This document shows positions 15,658 through 22,753 of a DNA stretch of 27,823 nucleotides, in pieces. Each line of letters opens with the position of its first letter. Within the stretch, counting starts at the first letter, position 1. This DNA is from Pseudomonadota bacterium (GTDB taxonomy: Bacteria; Pseudomonadota; Alphaproteobacteria; Sphingomonadales; Sphingomonadaceae), in NCBI GenBank assembly GCA_023390415.1, contig JAEWCW010000037.1, positions 1 to 27,823 of the forward strand. The letters run 5' to 3'. The notes under the pieces were generated by a model that did not search any database, was not told where the DNA came from, and saw nothing but the letters and a program-made list of their open reading frames with translations. The position numbers and the translations under genes are program-made.

Positions 15658-15938
15658 CACCGTTCCTCCACCCGAACCGTCACCGAGCGCTGGTCGATCG
15701 CCGCATCGGAGAAGGTCACGTGATTGGTGAGCGTGTAGACGTGGCCGGCCACGCCGCCGGAGATCCGCACCTTGCCGGTCAACGCCTCGAAGCTGTCGCT
15801 TTCGATCGCGAGGCCGCCGGGCTCCGCCGGCTCTGCGGTCCAGCTGCTCTCCGCGATCGTCTGCCCGACGCGTGCGATGCCGGTCCAGTCCAGCTCATAA
15901 TCGATCCGAGATCCCGGATCCTTCAAATGGAAGGACAT
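15657..15938 (-). CDS. Small phage beta-sandwich protein, fiber-tail-adaptor-like
   Basis: A 93-residue protein. DYELDWTGI, SSWTAEP and KVRISGGVAGHVYTLTNHVTFSDAAIDQRSVTVRV form an Ig-like strand pattern seen in short phage fiber-tail adaptor proteins. It lies between capsid and gp6, where the Rhodobacter GTA has no such gene as far as I recall. Its stop overlaps the gp6 start. A capsid decoration role is equally possible from its position. Confidence 0.65.
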   Translation of the reverse strand: MSFHLKDPGSRIDYELDWTGIARVGQTIAESSWTAEPAEPGGLAIESDSFEALTGKVRISGGVAGHVYTLTNHVTFSDAAIDQRSVTVRVEER

Positions 15939-15984
15939 GGCTCACCTCAGCTTGGAGGGCTCGCGCAGCGCGCAAGGGAGGGTT

Positions 15985-16015
15985 GCCGCGCCGGCAAGGG
16001 GAGAGCCGGCGCGGC
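15985..16015 (-). other. Strong GC hairpin after the capsid gene
   Basis: GCCGCGCCGGC (15985-15995) pairs perfectly with GCCGGCGCGGC (16005-16015) around a 9-base purine loop. It lies 41 bases past the capsid stop. No U-tract follows on the minus strand, so it more likely tunes or protects the capsid transcript than ends it. Confidence 0.5.
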
Positions 16016-16055
16016 GCGAGCCTTCCGCTGCAGGCAAGCGAAAGGCCCGAACGGC

Positions 16056-17195
16056 TCAGGCGGCGAACTTGAGCAGCTTGATCGCCTCTGAATTGGAGAC
16101 CTGCCCGCCGACGCGCTTGGTCGCGTAGAAATGGACGAAGGGCTTGTTGGTGAACGGATCGCGCAAGATCTGAGTCTCGGTTCGCTCCGCGATCAGATAG
16201 CCGGCCTTGAAGTTGCCGAACGCGATCGAGAGGCTGTCCGCCGCGACATCCGGCATGTCCTCGGCCTCGACCACCGGATATCCGAGCAATGTATCCGGCT
16301 GCCCGACGGCGAGGCTCGGGGTCCAGAGGAAGGCGCCGTCCGCCGTCTTGAACTTGCGGATTCGGGTGGCCGTGGCCGAGTTCATGACGAACACGGCGCC
16401 CTGACGGTAAGGCGGGCGAAGCGCCTGGACCAGGTCGATCAGCTTGTCCTGCGGGTTGGACGCAGGGAAGCCGCCGGCCACGCCCGTGGCGACGAATTGC
16501 AGCGTCCCGAACGGGCGCGTCCCGTCGCCGAGGGCGCTCGTCGCCGCCTGGAGGAAGCCCTTGGGCCGGTTGACCCCACTTCCATTGACGAAAGCCTGGC
16601 CTTCGGCGCGCGCGAACTCGGTCGCGATCTCGGCTGCGAGCCAGGCTTCGACGTCGAAGGCCGCGTCGTCGAGCATCAGTTGGCTCGCTGCCGGATTGGC
16701 GAAGAGCTCGCCGAACGGCGGCGCGATCTCGAAGAAGCTCGGCGTCCCGGTCTCGTCGCGAGGATCCGTCTCGGCGACCCATCCCGAGGACGTTCCGCCC
16801 TTGGTCACCAGCTTCCGGTAGCCCGAAGAGCCGACCTTCACGACGTTCGCGATCGCACGGATCGGCGAGATCGCGGTCAGGACCCTGTCGATCTCGGCGT
16901 CGATCTCCTCGGGAACCGCATAGCCGCCCGCGCTCTCGGTCGCGCCGGCGACGGCCTTGAGCTCCACTCCGGCCTCGAGGCCCTTGCGGAGATATTTGTC
17001 GACGAAGGCGGATGCCGCCTCGCCGCGCCGCTCGGCCTTCGCGTCGCTGAGCGCCGGGCGCGCCGCGGCCACGGTCTGCGCATCGACCCGGGCCTTCAGC
17101 TGCGCCATTTCGGTCTTGAGCTGTGCAAGCTCCTCGTCTTCCCGCTCGAGCGCCTCGAACGACGCCTCCAGGGGATCCGCCTTCACTTCGAACAT
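16056..17195 (-). CDS. HK97-family major capsid protein (GTA gp5-like)
   Basis: A 379-residue protein starting at ATG 17195 after GAGGAGA. Residues ~10-45 form a coiled-coil scaffold/delta region (LEREDEELAQLKTEMAQLKAR). The mature HK97-fold domain follows from about residue 85 (GATESAGGYAVPEEI), with GTSSGWVAETDPRDETGTP, the GELFANPAASQLMLDD spine, AFVNGSGVNRPKGFL and the C-terminal FYATKRVGG. The protease encoded just upstream would remove the delta region. The frame is intact. It forms the icosahedral shell that packages DNA. Confidence 0.95.
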   Translation of the reverse strand: MFEVKADPLEASFEALEREDEELAQLKTEMAQLKARVDAQTVAAARPALSDAKAERRGEAASAFVDKYLRKGLEAGVELKAVAGATESAGGYAVPEEIDAEIDRVLTAISPIRAIANVVKVGSSGYRKLVTKGGTSSGWVAETDPRDETGTPSFFEIAPPFGELFANPAASQLMLDDAAFDVEAWLAAEIATEFARAEGQAFVNGSGVNRPKGFLQAATSALGDGTRPFGTLQFVATGVAGGFPASNPQDKLIDLVQALRPPYRQGAVFVMNSATATRIRKFKTADGAFLWTPSLAVGQPDTLLGYPVVEAEDMPDVAADSLSIAFGNFKAGYLIAERTETQILRDPFTNKPFVHFYATKRVGGQVSNSEAIKLLKFAA

Positions 17196-17279
17196 GTCCG
17201 TCTCTCCTCGATTGAATGCGTGACGAAGCGCGCACGGGCTGAACCCTGTGCGTGCCAATCTCGGTCGTTTGATTGCCGG

Positions 17280-17675
17280 CTAGCGGCTGAGCGCGTGCAC
17301 CCGCGCCTTGGGCTGCATCGGCAGGGTGACGAGGCTGACCTCGACGAGGTCGAGGTCGATCAGTTCGCGCGGCAGCTCGCCTCTCGCCTGCCGGACGCGG
17401 TAACCGAAGCTCAGCCCGCTGACCGCACCTTCGCCGAGAAGCGCCGCGGCCTCGCGACCTGCCGCGCTGTCGGAAAGGCGGCCGATCACGCGCAGCCCCC
17501 TCTTGTCTTCCTTCAGATATTCGATGGTCCCTACGGGGCGCCCGGGCTCGTGCTGCCAGAGCAACGGAAGGGCCTTCGGACCGCGCCGGGCGGCGCGGGT
17601 GAACGCCCCGGCCCGGACGACGTCGCCGCCACGGTCCGGACGGTCGAAGATCGCGGCATAGCCGGCGAACCTCAC
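17280..17675 (-). CDS. HK97-family prohead protease (GTA gp4-like)
   Basis: A 131-residue protein from the GTG at 17675, which overlaps the previous stop as GTGA. The frame is open 39 codons further upstream, but that stretch lies inside the preceding gene. RFAGYAAIFDRPDRGGDVVRAGAF is the family opening. The catalytic His is in LLWQHEPGRPVG (H42) and the Ser in GAVSGLSFGYR (S89 by position). The LVEVSLVTLPMQPKA segment near the end is typical. It trims the capsid scaffold region during prohead maturation. Confidence 0.92.
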   Translation of the reverse strand: MRFAGYAAIFDRPDRGGDVVRAGAFTRAARRGPKALPLLWQHEPGRPVGTIEYLKEDKRGLRVIGRLSDSAAGREAAALLGEGAVSGLSFGYRVRQARGELPRELIDLDLVEVSLVTLPMQPKARVHALSR

Positions 17676-17986
17676 CGCAGCAGCTCCAGCAGCCCCAGCT
17701 TCATGGCCATTGCGGCCACCAGGCCGGCGAGCAGGATCCGGATCGCCCAGTTCACCGCCGCTTGCCAGGCGGTCTTTTTTGCGTCGCGCCACGCCTGCAG
17801 CAGCTGGCGAAGCTCGTCCATGTCGCGTCGCGCGCTCGGGTCGTCGAGACCCAGGGCGGAGAGAGCCCGTTGCGCGCCGACCTCGCTCGCTTCCTCGATC
17901 AGGGCGCGCAGCGTGACGAGGTCCGCGCCCTGCCCTTCCGCCTGCGCCATCAGCCGCGCCATCATCGGCGCATTCTCGTTGGTCAT
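17672..17986 (-). CDS. DUF6127-like small protein (GTA g3.5 position)
   Basis: A 104-residue protein starting at ATG 17986 with GGAGAAGG upstream. A soluble helical region (LVTLRALIEEASEVGAQRALSALGLDD) precedes a C-terminal membrane segment (NWAIRILLAGLVAAMAMKLGLLELL). Length, layout and position between portal and protease match the DUF6127 family of sphingomonad GTA clusters as I recall it; the function is unknown. It occupies the place of g3.5 in the Rhodobacter cluster. Confidence 0.75.
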   Translation of the reverse strand: MTNENAPMMARLMAQAEGQGADLVTLRALIEEASEVGAQRALSALGLDDPSARRDMDELRQLLQAWRDAKKTAWQAAVNWAIRILLAGLVAAMAMKLGLLELLR

Positions 17987-18013
17987 CGGCGCCTTCTCCG
18001 TTACTATTCCGTC

Positions 18014-18163
18014 ATGACCCGGATCGTCATGCTCATCGTCCTTGCCATCATGTTCGCGCTCGGGGGCTATTACCTCTGGCGCGAGTGGCGGATCGATCGC
18101 TGCTCGGACGGCGGCGGCGAGTGGAACTACTCGACTTCGGTGTGCGACCCGCTTCCACGCTGA
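18014..18163 (+). CDS. Small single-pass membrane protein nested opposite the GTA operon
   Basis: A 49-residue protein. Residues 2-21 form one hydrophobic helix (RIVMLIVLAIMFALGGYYLW), followed by a short periplasmic-type tail (RIDRCSDGGGEWN ... CD) with two cysteines. The I-D-x-C-x-x-x-G-G-x-W-x ... C pattern recurs in small alphaproteobacterial membrane proteins of unknown function. It sits between portal and the DUF6127-like gene on the opposite strand, overlaps the portal 3' end by 37 bases, and starts 27 bases from the divergent gene. No clear ribosome site is visible. Confidence 0.6.
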   Translation: MTRIVMLIVLAIMFALGGYYLWREWRIDRCSDGGGEWNYSTSVCDPLPR

Positions 18164-19272
18164 AAGCCCAGCATTTCCCGCTTCTCGTCGCGGGTCAGGA
18201 AATCGGCTGCGGTGATCTGCGCCCACAGGCGCTCCCGGTCCTCGCTGAGCGCGGTCACCTGGTCGACGTCGACCTCGATCTTTGTGCCGGGCCACCACGC
18301 ACCGAGCGCCGCGCCGATCCCGTCCAGGATCTTTCCGGCGAGCGGCAGCACCGTCAGCCGCCACAGCGCGCGGTTCGCCTCGCGATAATTGGCGTAGGTG
18401 GAGTCGCCCGGCAGGCCGAGCAGCATCGGCGGGACGCCGAAGGCGAGCGCGATCTCCCGCGCAGCCCCGGCCCTGAGGCCGGCAAAGTCCATGTCGGTGG
18501 GCGTCAGGCTCATCGCCTGCCACTTCAGCCCGCCTTCGAGCAGTAGCGGCCGTCCCGCATTCCCGCTTCCGGCGAAATGCGCCTCGATCTCGTCGCGCAG
18601 CCGACCGAACTGTTCGGCCGATAGCGCCCGCCCGTCCTCGCCCGCGTCGAAGACCAATGCGCCCGAAGGGCGCGCGGCGTTGTCGAGCAGCGCCTTGTTC
18701 CATTTCGCCGCTGCGTTGTGGACAGCGATCGCACCGGCGGCGGCACCGAGGCACCCATGCCCGTAATGATCGTCGAGCGGATGCACCGCCCTCAGGTGCA
18801 CCAGCGAGGGGCGCCCCAGCCCGTCTCGCGCCGGAAACCGGTTCCTGACTTCGCCCGCGCGATAGAGATATGCGGCGGGCCAGCCCCCGGCATCGGCCTC
18901 CACCTTCACCCGCTCCGGGCGCATCGCGAACAATTCGGCCGGCGCACCGGCCGTATCGCAGATAATCCGCAAATAGGCATTGCCGTGCAGAAGGAGGTGA
19001 GACGCGACGGTCTCGAGCAGGCTCGGCGAGACGAGGGCCGAGGCGCGTTCCGCACCGGCCAAGGATCCGTTCTCGTAGATCGGCGCCCAGGCGACGCACT
19101 CGGCCACCAGCCGCACGGCCCGCTGCGCGATCGGGTTGCCGAGGTAGCCGTCCCGCACCTGCGCTTCGTAGGAACGCGGCCAATCGCCGACGCTCGGCGC
19201 CGCGCCCCAGGCACGAAACAGAAAAGGCCGCGCGGAAGTCCGCGCGGCCTTCCGGCCGAACCACAGCTTCAT
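18127..19272 (-). CDS. HK97-family portal protein (GTA gp3-like)
   Basis: A 381-residue phage portal protein. After a short variable N-terminus it reads WPRSYEAQVRDGYLGNPIAQRAVRLVAECVA, the usual GTA portal opening. SPSLLETVASHLLLHGNAYL, HNAAAKWNKALLDNAARPSGAL, MSLTPTDMDFAGLR and FGVPPMLLGLPGDSTYANYREANRALW follow, all diagnostic. The ATG at 19272 (MKLWFGRK) is preferred to one four codons upstream. It forms the dodecameric DNA gate at one vertex of the head. It is the first gene of the minus-strand GTA cluster. Its codons 8-17 contain a terminator-like hairpin. Confidence 0.94.
   Translation of the reverse strand: MKLWFGRKAARTSARPFLFRAWGAAPSVGDWPRSYEAQVRDGYLGNPIAQRAVRLVAECVAWAPIYENGSLAGAERASALVSPSLLETVASHLLLHGNAYLRIICDTAGAPAELFAMRPERVKVEADAGGWPAAYLYRAGEVRNRFPARDGLGRPSLVHLRAVHPLDDHYGHGCLGAAAGAIAVHNAAAKWNKALLDNAARPSGALVFDAGEDGRALSAEQFGRLRDEIEAHFAGSGNAGRPLLLEGGLKWQAMSLTPTDMDFAGLRAGAAREIALAFGVPPMLLGLPGDSTYANYREANRALWRLTVLPLAGKILDGIGAALGAWWPGTKIEVDVDQVTALSEDRERLWAQITAADFLTRDEKREMLGFQRGSGSHTEVE
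19215..19251 (-). terminator. Intrinsic-terminator-like hairpin inside the portal 5' coding region
   Basis: Bases 19224-19236 and 19239-19251 are perfect 13-base inverted arms (AAGGCCGCGCGGA and its complement), effectively a 12-bp stem with a 4-base loop. On the minus strand the stem is followed by TTTTCTGTTT, a U-rich tract. All of this lies within portal codons about 8-20. The sequence fits an intrinsic terminator or attenuator; function is inference. Confidence 0.6.
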
Positions 19273-19296
19273 CCCGGTCTCCAATGTGGAAGAGCT

Positions 19297-19372
19297 CCTG
19301 CCCGGGCAGGGGCGACTCAGCTACAATTCGGCAGCCTGTCTATCTTGTGCCATATCAGCGTGACGATGTCAA
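19297..19372 (-). promoter_or_regulatory. Possible promoter and palindrome upstream of portal
   Basis: TTGACA on the minus strand (19367-19372) is a consensus -35 box. At 17-19 bases the -10 candidates (CACAAG to CAAGAT) are weak, suggesting need for an activator or another sigma factor. In the leader, CCTGCCCGGGCAGG (19297-19310) is a perfect 14-bp palindrome 24 bases before the portal start and could be a protein-binding site. Confidence 0.4.
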
Positions 19373-19394
19373 GCGGTTTGTACCGATTTGGTTA

Positions 19395-20051
19395 TCATCC
19401 TTTGAAGCCCTGAGCAATGACATACCATTCGGAGGATCCCTTCCGGCTAGCCGGCGGCTTGGCGTGTTTCACGGTGGAGAAGCGGCGCTTGAGCTCAGCG
19501 ACAAGATTGTTGTCGGCGCCGCCCGCCAATACCTTTGCGACAAACGCGCCGCCGGGACGGAGCACCTCGACCGCGAATTCCAGGCCGGCTTCGACCAGGC
19601 CCATCGTCCTCAGATGGTCAGTCTGCGGGTGCCCGACCGTATTGGCAGCCATGTCCGAAAGGACGAGGTCAGCCTCGCCGCCGAGCGCCTCGCGCAGCCG
19701 CTCAGGCGCCGCGTCGTCCATGAAGTCCATTTCGAGTAGGATGGCGCCCTCGATCGGGTCGGCTGGCAGCAGGTCGATCCCGACGACGTGCGCCTTGGGC
19801 GCCTTCAACCGAACCACCTGAGTCCATCCGCCCGGAGCGACCCCGAGGTCCACCACACGAGCCACGCCCTTGAGCAGGCCGAACCGTTCGTCGAGCTCGA
19901 TCAGCTTGTAAGCCGCGCGTGAGCGATACCCCTCCGCCTTGGCGCGCTTCACATAGGGGTCGTTGAGCTGGCGCTCGAGCCAGCGGGTGGACCCGATCTT
20001 GCGCCCGCGCGCGGTCTTGACCCTCTGCTTCGGGCCGCTGCTGCTCGTCAT
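19395..20051 (-). CDS. rlmE: 23S rRNA 2'-O-methyltransferase RlmE (FtsJ/RrmJ)
   Basis: A 218-residue Rossmann methyltransferase. The SAM site is DLGVAPGGW. The K-D-K-E catalytic tetrad appears as K49 (RAAYKL), D133 (LSDMA), K173 (VAKVL) and E208 (SSEWYV), with the spacing of the E. coli enzyme. It methylates the ribose of U2552 (E. coli numbering) in the 50S A-loop. It starts 10 bases after the phosphatase stop and is probably co-transcribed with it. The N-terminus (~20 residues) is basic and longer than in E. coli. Confidence 0.95.
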   Translation of the reverse strand: MTSSSGPKQRVKTARGRKIGSTRWLERQLNDPYVKRAKAEGYRSRAAYKLIELDERFGLLKGVARVVDLGVAPGGWTQVVRLKAPKAHVVGIDLLPADPIEGAILLEMDFMDDAAPERLREALGGEADLVLSDMAANTVGHPQTDHLRTMGLVEAGLEFAVEVLRPGGAFVAKVLAGGADNNLVAELKRRFSTVKHAKPPASRKGSSEWYVIAQGFKG

Positions 20052-20061
20052 TCGCTCTCGC

Positions 20062-21174
20062 CTAGATCTGGTAGCCGTCGCGCGCCATCAGCGAGCGGAG
20101 GATGCCCTCGCGGATGCCGCGATCGGCGACTCCCAGCGTTGTCGCCGGCCACATGTCCATGATCGCCTCGAGGATCGCGCAGCCTGCCACCACGAGATCG
20201 GCGCGCTCCGGCCCGATGCAGGGAAGCTGGGCCCGCTCGGCGTGGCTCATTCCGGAGAGCATCGAGCTCACGCGCCGCATCGCCTCCGAGGGCATCATCA
20301 GCCCGTCGACCTGCTTGCGATCGTAGCTCGGCAGCGCCAGGTGAACGCTCGCGAGCGTCGTCACGGTTCCGCTCGTTCCCATCAATCTGATGTCGTGCCG
20401 GTTCTTGGGCAGAAGTTCGGAAAAGCGGCGGAAGGCGTGGCGGACGCGTTCCTTCATCCGTCCGTAAGCGGCGAGCCGCTCGTCGGGGCAAGCGAGGTCG
20501 CGGCTCTCGCTTTCGGTCAGCGATACGACCCCCCAGGGCGCCGACCACCAGCATTTGATCCGCGGCGCATCGCCGTCCGTGTCGATCAGCACCAGCTCGG
20601 TCGATCCGCCGCCGATGTCGAAGATCAAAGCCGGCCCCTCCCCCGGCTCGAGCAGCCGGTGGCAGCCGAGCATGGCGAGCCGCGCCTCCTCCTCGGGGGA
20701 GATGATCTCGAGCACGATGCCGGTTTCGCGCCGCACCCGTTCGACGAAATGACGGCCGTTGACGGCGCGCCGGCAGGCCTCGGTCGCCACCGATCGCGCG
20801 AGGGTCACCCGTCGCCGGCACAGTTTCTCCGCGCACACGGCGAGCGCGCCGATTGCGCGGTCGATCGCGGTCTCGCTGATCTTGCCGCTCGTCGCGAGCC
20901 CTTCGCCGAGCCGCACGACGCGCGAGAAGGCGTCGATCACCACGAATCCGGTTTCTGCCGGCCGGGCGATCAGCAGGCGGCAATTGTTGGTTCCAAGGTC
21001 CAGCGCACCATAAGTGTGGCGTACGCCGCGGCGCGGTAGGGCGAGCCCGCTCAGCGGGTCGAAGCGGGGCTTGGAAAACCCGTTGGCCAGCGCGTTGTCG
21101 ACACCCGCCCCGATCGCAGCGGGGCCCGGATTCTGCTCCGGCGTCGGCTGGGCCGTGGCGGCATTCTGCGCCAT
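20062..21174 (-). CDS. Ppx/GppA family phosphatase
   Basis: A 370-residue protein of the sugar-kinase/HSP70-like ASKHA fold. After a ~54-residue low-complexity N-terminus come phosphate loop 1 (YGALDLGTNNCRLLIARP), the catalytic-Glu region (IVLEIISPEEEARLAMLG) and phosphate loop 2 (FDIGGGSTELVLID). It has the short two-domain form without the C-terminal HD domain of exopolyphosphatases. It likely degrades polyphosphate or pppGpp in the cytosol. It heads the operon with rlmE, as in many alphaproteobacteria. Confidence 0.92.
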   Translation of the reverse strand: MAQNAATAQPTPEQNPGPAAIGAGVDNALANGFSKPRFDPLSGLALPRRGVRHTYGALDLGTNNCRLLIARPAETGFVVIDAFSRVVRLGEGLATSGKISETAIDRAIGALAVCAEKLCRRRVTLARSVATEACRRAVNGRHFVERVRRETGIVLEIISPEEEARLAMLGCHRLLEPGEGPALIFDIGGGSTELVLIDTDGDAPRIKCWWSAPWGVVSLTESESRDLACPDERLAAYGRMKERVRHAFRRFSELLPKNRHDIRLMGTSGTVTTLASVHLALPSYDRKQVDGLMMPSEAMRRVSSMLSGMSHAERAQLPCIGPERADLVVAGCAILEAIMDMWPATTLGVADRGIREGILRSLMARDGYQI

Positions 21175-21346
21175 GTCCGACTTTCTGTTCTCGTTCCGAA
21201 CGGCAAAAGACCGCCCGTTGACTTGCTCTGGAAGTTACACAAGCAGCGCCCGCTCGGCAAGGACCGGCCCCCACGAGCATCCCTCCATTGGACTGGTCCG
21301 CCCCCGAACATGTCGCTATCCGTCGCCGCTTCTTGCGGGGGGCACG

Positions 21347-21925
21347 ATGTTTCGCGGTTTGTACAATTGGACGTTGCGGGTGGCCCGCCATCGCCATGCC
21401 ATACCCGGCATGGCGGCTGTATCCTTTGCTGAATCGAGCTTCTTCCCGATCCCGCCCGACGTGATGCTGGTGCCGATGATCCTGGCGCGGCGACACCAGG
21501 CCTATCTGATCGCCACCGTCTGCACGCTCGCCTCCGTCGCCGGCGGCATCTTCGGCTATGCGATCGGCTATTTCCTGTTCGACAGCGTCGGCCTCTGGCT
21601 GATCAACCTCTACGGCATGCACGATGCCGCTGCCGAGTATCGCGACTGGTATGGCGAATATGGCGCCTGGGTCATCCTCGTGAAGGGCCTGACGCCGATT
21701 CCGTTCAAGCTCGTGACCATCGCCAGCGGCCTTGCCGCCTTCAGCCTTCCGCTCTTCATCCTGATGGCGGCGATCACGCGAGGCGCCCGCTTCTTCCTGA
21801 TCGCGTTCCTGATCAAGCGTTATGGTGCGCCGATCCAGCGCGTAATCGAAGAAAGGCTGAACCTCGTCGGCTGGGTCTTCCTTGGCCTGCTCGCTGTCGG
21901 ATTCGCAGCGATCACATTGGTCTAG
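21347..21925 (+). CDS. YqaA/DedA-family membrane protein
   Basis: A 192-residue protein with four or five hydrophobic segments. AESSFFPIPPDVMLVPM is the re-entrant-loop motif of the DedA/SNARE-associated (VTT) superfamily. VKGLTPIPFKLVTIASGLA is its second-half counterpart with conserved Gly, Pro and Lys. The ATG at 21347 gives MFRGLYNW; longer in-frame starts run into the divergent promoter region. Family members are inner-membrane transporters or scramblases for undecaprenyl- or phospholipids; the substrate here is not known. Confidence 0.9.
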   Translation: MFRGLYNWTLRVARHRHAIPGMAAVSFAESSFFPIPPDVMLVPMILARRHQAYLIATVCTLASVAGGIFGYAIGYFLFDSVGLWLINLYGMHDAAAEYRDWYGEYGAWVILVKGLTPIPFKLVTIASGLAAFSLPLFILMAAITRGARFFLIAFLIKRYGAPIQRVIEERLNLVGWVFLGLLAVGFAAITLV

Positions 21926-21976
21926 GCGCCCGCCGCCGCTCTGGTCTAGGCTCCCTGTGCATTGGGGGGACGGCGG

Positions 21977-22753
21977 ATGGGTGCAGCGACGAGGACGGGA
22001 ATCGCGGAACCCAGCCTTCGGCGGCGGGTCCACCTCCAGATCGCCCCGGAGGGCCGTCTCACACCGGTCGCCCGCTTCCTGATCGCCGCGATCCTCGTCG
22101 CAACGGCGCTCGCCATCGCCGAGACCGAGCCGGTCCTGCTCGCCTCCTACGAGCCATGGTTCAACGCGGCCGAGATCGGCTTCGTCCTGCTCTTCTCGGT
22201 CGAATATGCCCTGCGCGTCTGGACCGCGCCGGAATGCGGGATGAGCCGGCTGCGCTGGATGCGCACGCCCTCGGCGGTGATCGACGTGCTCGCCATCCTC
22301 GGCTCGGTGCTCCCGTTCCTCGGCGCCAACGCGATGCTTCTGCGCCTGCTTCGGGTGATGCGGATGCTCCGGGTCGCCAAGCTCGGCCGTTTCTCCAAGG
22401 CCTTCGCGATCATGGATCGGGCCGTCCGCTCGCGGCTCAACCACCTCGCCGTGTCGCTGATGATGTTCCTGTTCTTCCTCGTCATCGGCGCCACCCTCAT
22501 CTACCTGATCGAGGGCGACGCCCAGCCGGATAAGTTCGGCTCGATCCCGCGCTCCTTGTGGTGGACGGCGGTGACGATGACCACGGTCGGCTATGGCGAC
22601 GTCGTCCCCATGAGCCCGATCGGCAAGCTCGTCGCAGCTTTGATCTCGATTGGCGGAATCGTCCTGATTGCCATCCCGACGGGAATCATGGCGGCATCGT
22701 TCAGCGACGAGTTCGCGGCCGAGGAGGCCCGCCGCAGGAAGCTCGACGACTAG
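21977..22753 (+). CDS. Voltage-gated-type potassium channel (6TM ion transport protein)
   Basis: A 258-residue Kv-type channel from ATG 21977. S1 begins near PVARFLIAAILVATALAIA. S4 is textbook: LLRLLRVMRMLRVAKLGRF, with a positive residue at every third position (six in a row). The pore helix and filter read WWTAVTMTTVGYGDV, giving potassium selectivity by TVGYGD. S6 (LVAALISIGGIVLIAIPTGIM) follows, and a short cytoplasmic tail ends the chain. It probably sits in the inner membrane and affects membrane potential. The stop overlaps that of the DsbA-like gene within CTAG. Confidence 0.95.
   Translation: MGAATRTGIAEPSLRRRVHLQIAPEGRLTPVARFLIAAILVATALAIAETEPVLLASYEPWFNAAEIGFVLLFSVEYALRVWTAPECGMSRLRWMRTPSAVIDVLAILGSVLPFLGANAMLLRLLRVMRMLRVAKLGRFSKAFAIMDRAVRSRLNHLAVSLMMFLFFLVIGATLIYLIEGDAQPDKFGSIPRSLWWTAVTMTTVGYGDVVPMSPIGKLVAALISIGGIVLIAIPTGIMAASFSDEFAAEEARRRKLDD

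Noticed and set aside
16131..18017. Plus-strand open frame of ~628 codons across the capsid region
   Set aside because: Mirror frame of the capsid and protease genes, with shadow-type composition.
12614..19394. Integrated temperate prophage with attachment sites
   Set aside because: No integrase, repressor, lysis or replication gene and no flanking direct repeats or tRNA were seen; gene order matches a GTA-type cluster instead.
20048..22444. Very long minus-strand open frame (~798 codons)
   Set aside because: It runs antisense to the YqaA-like and channel genes and through the Ppx gene in another frame. Its Arg/Asp/Gly-rich composition and lack of any motif mark it as a high-GC shadow.
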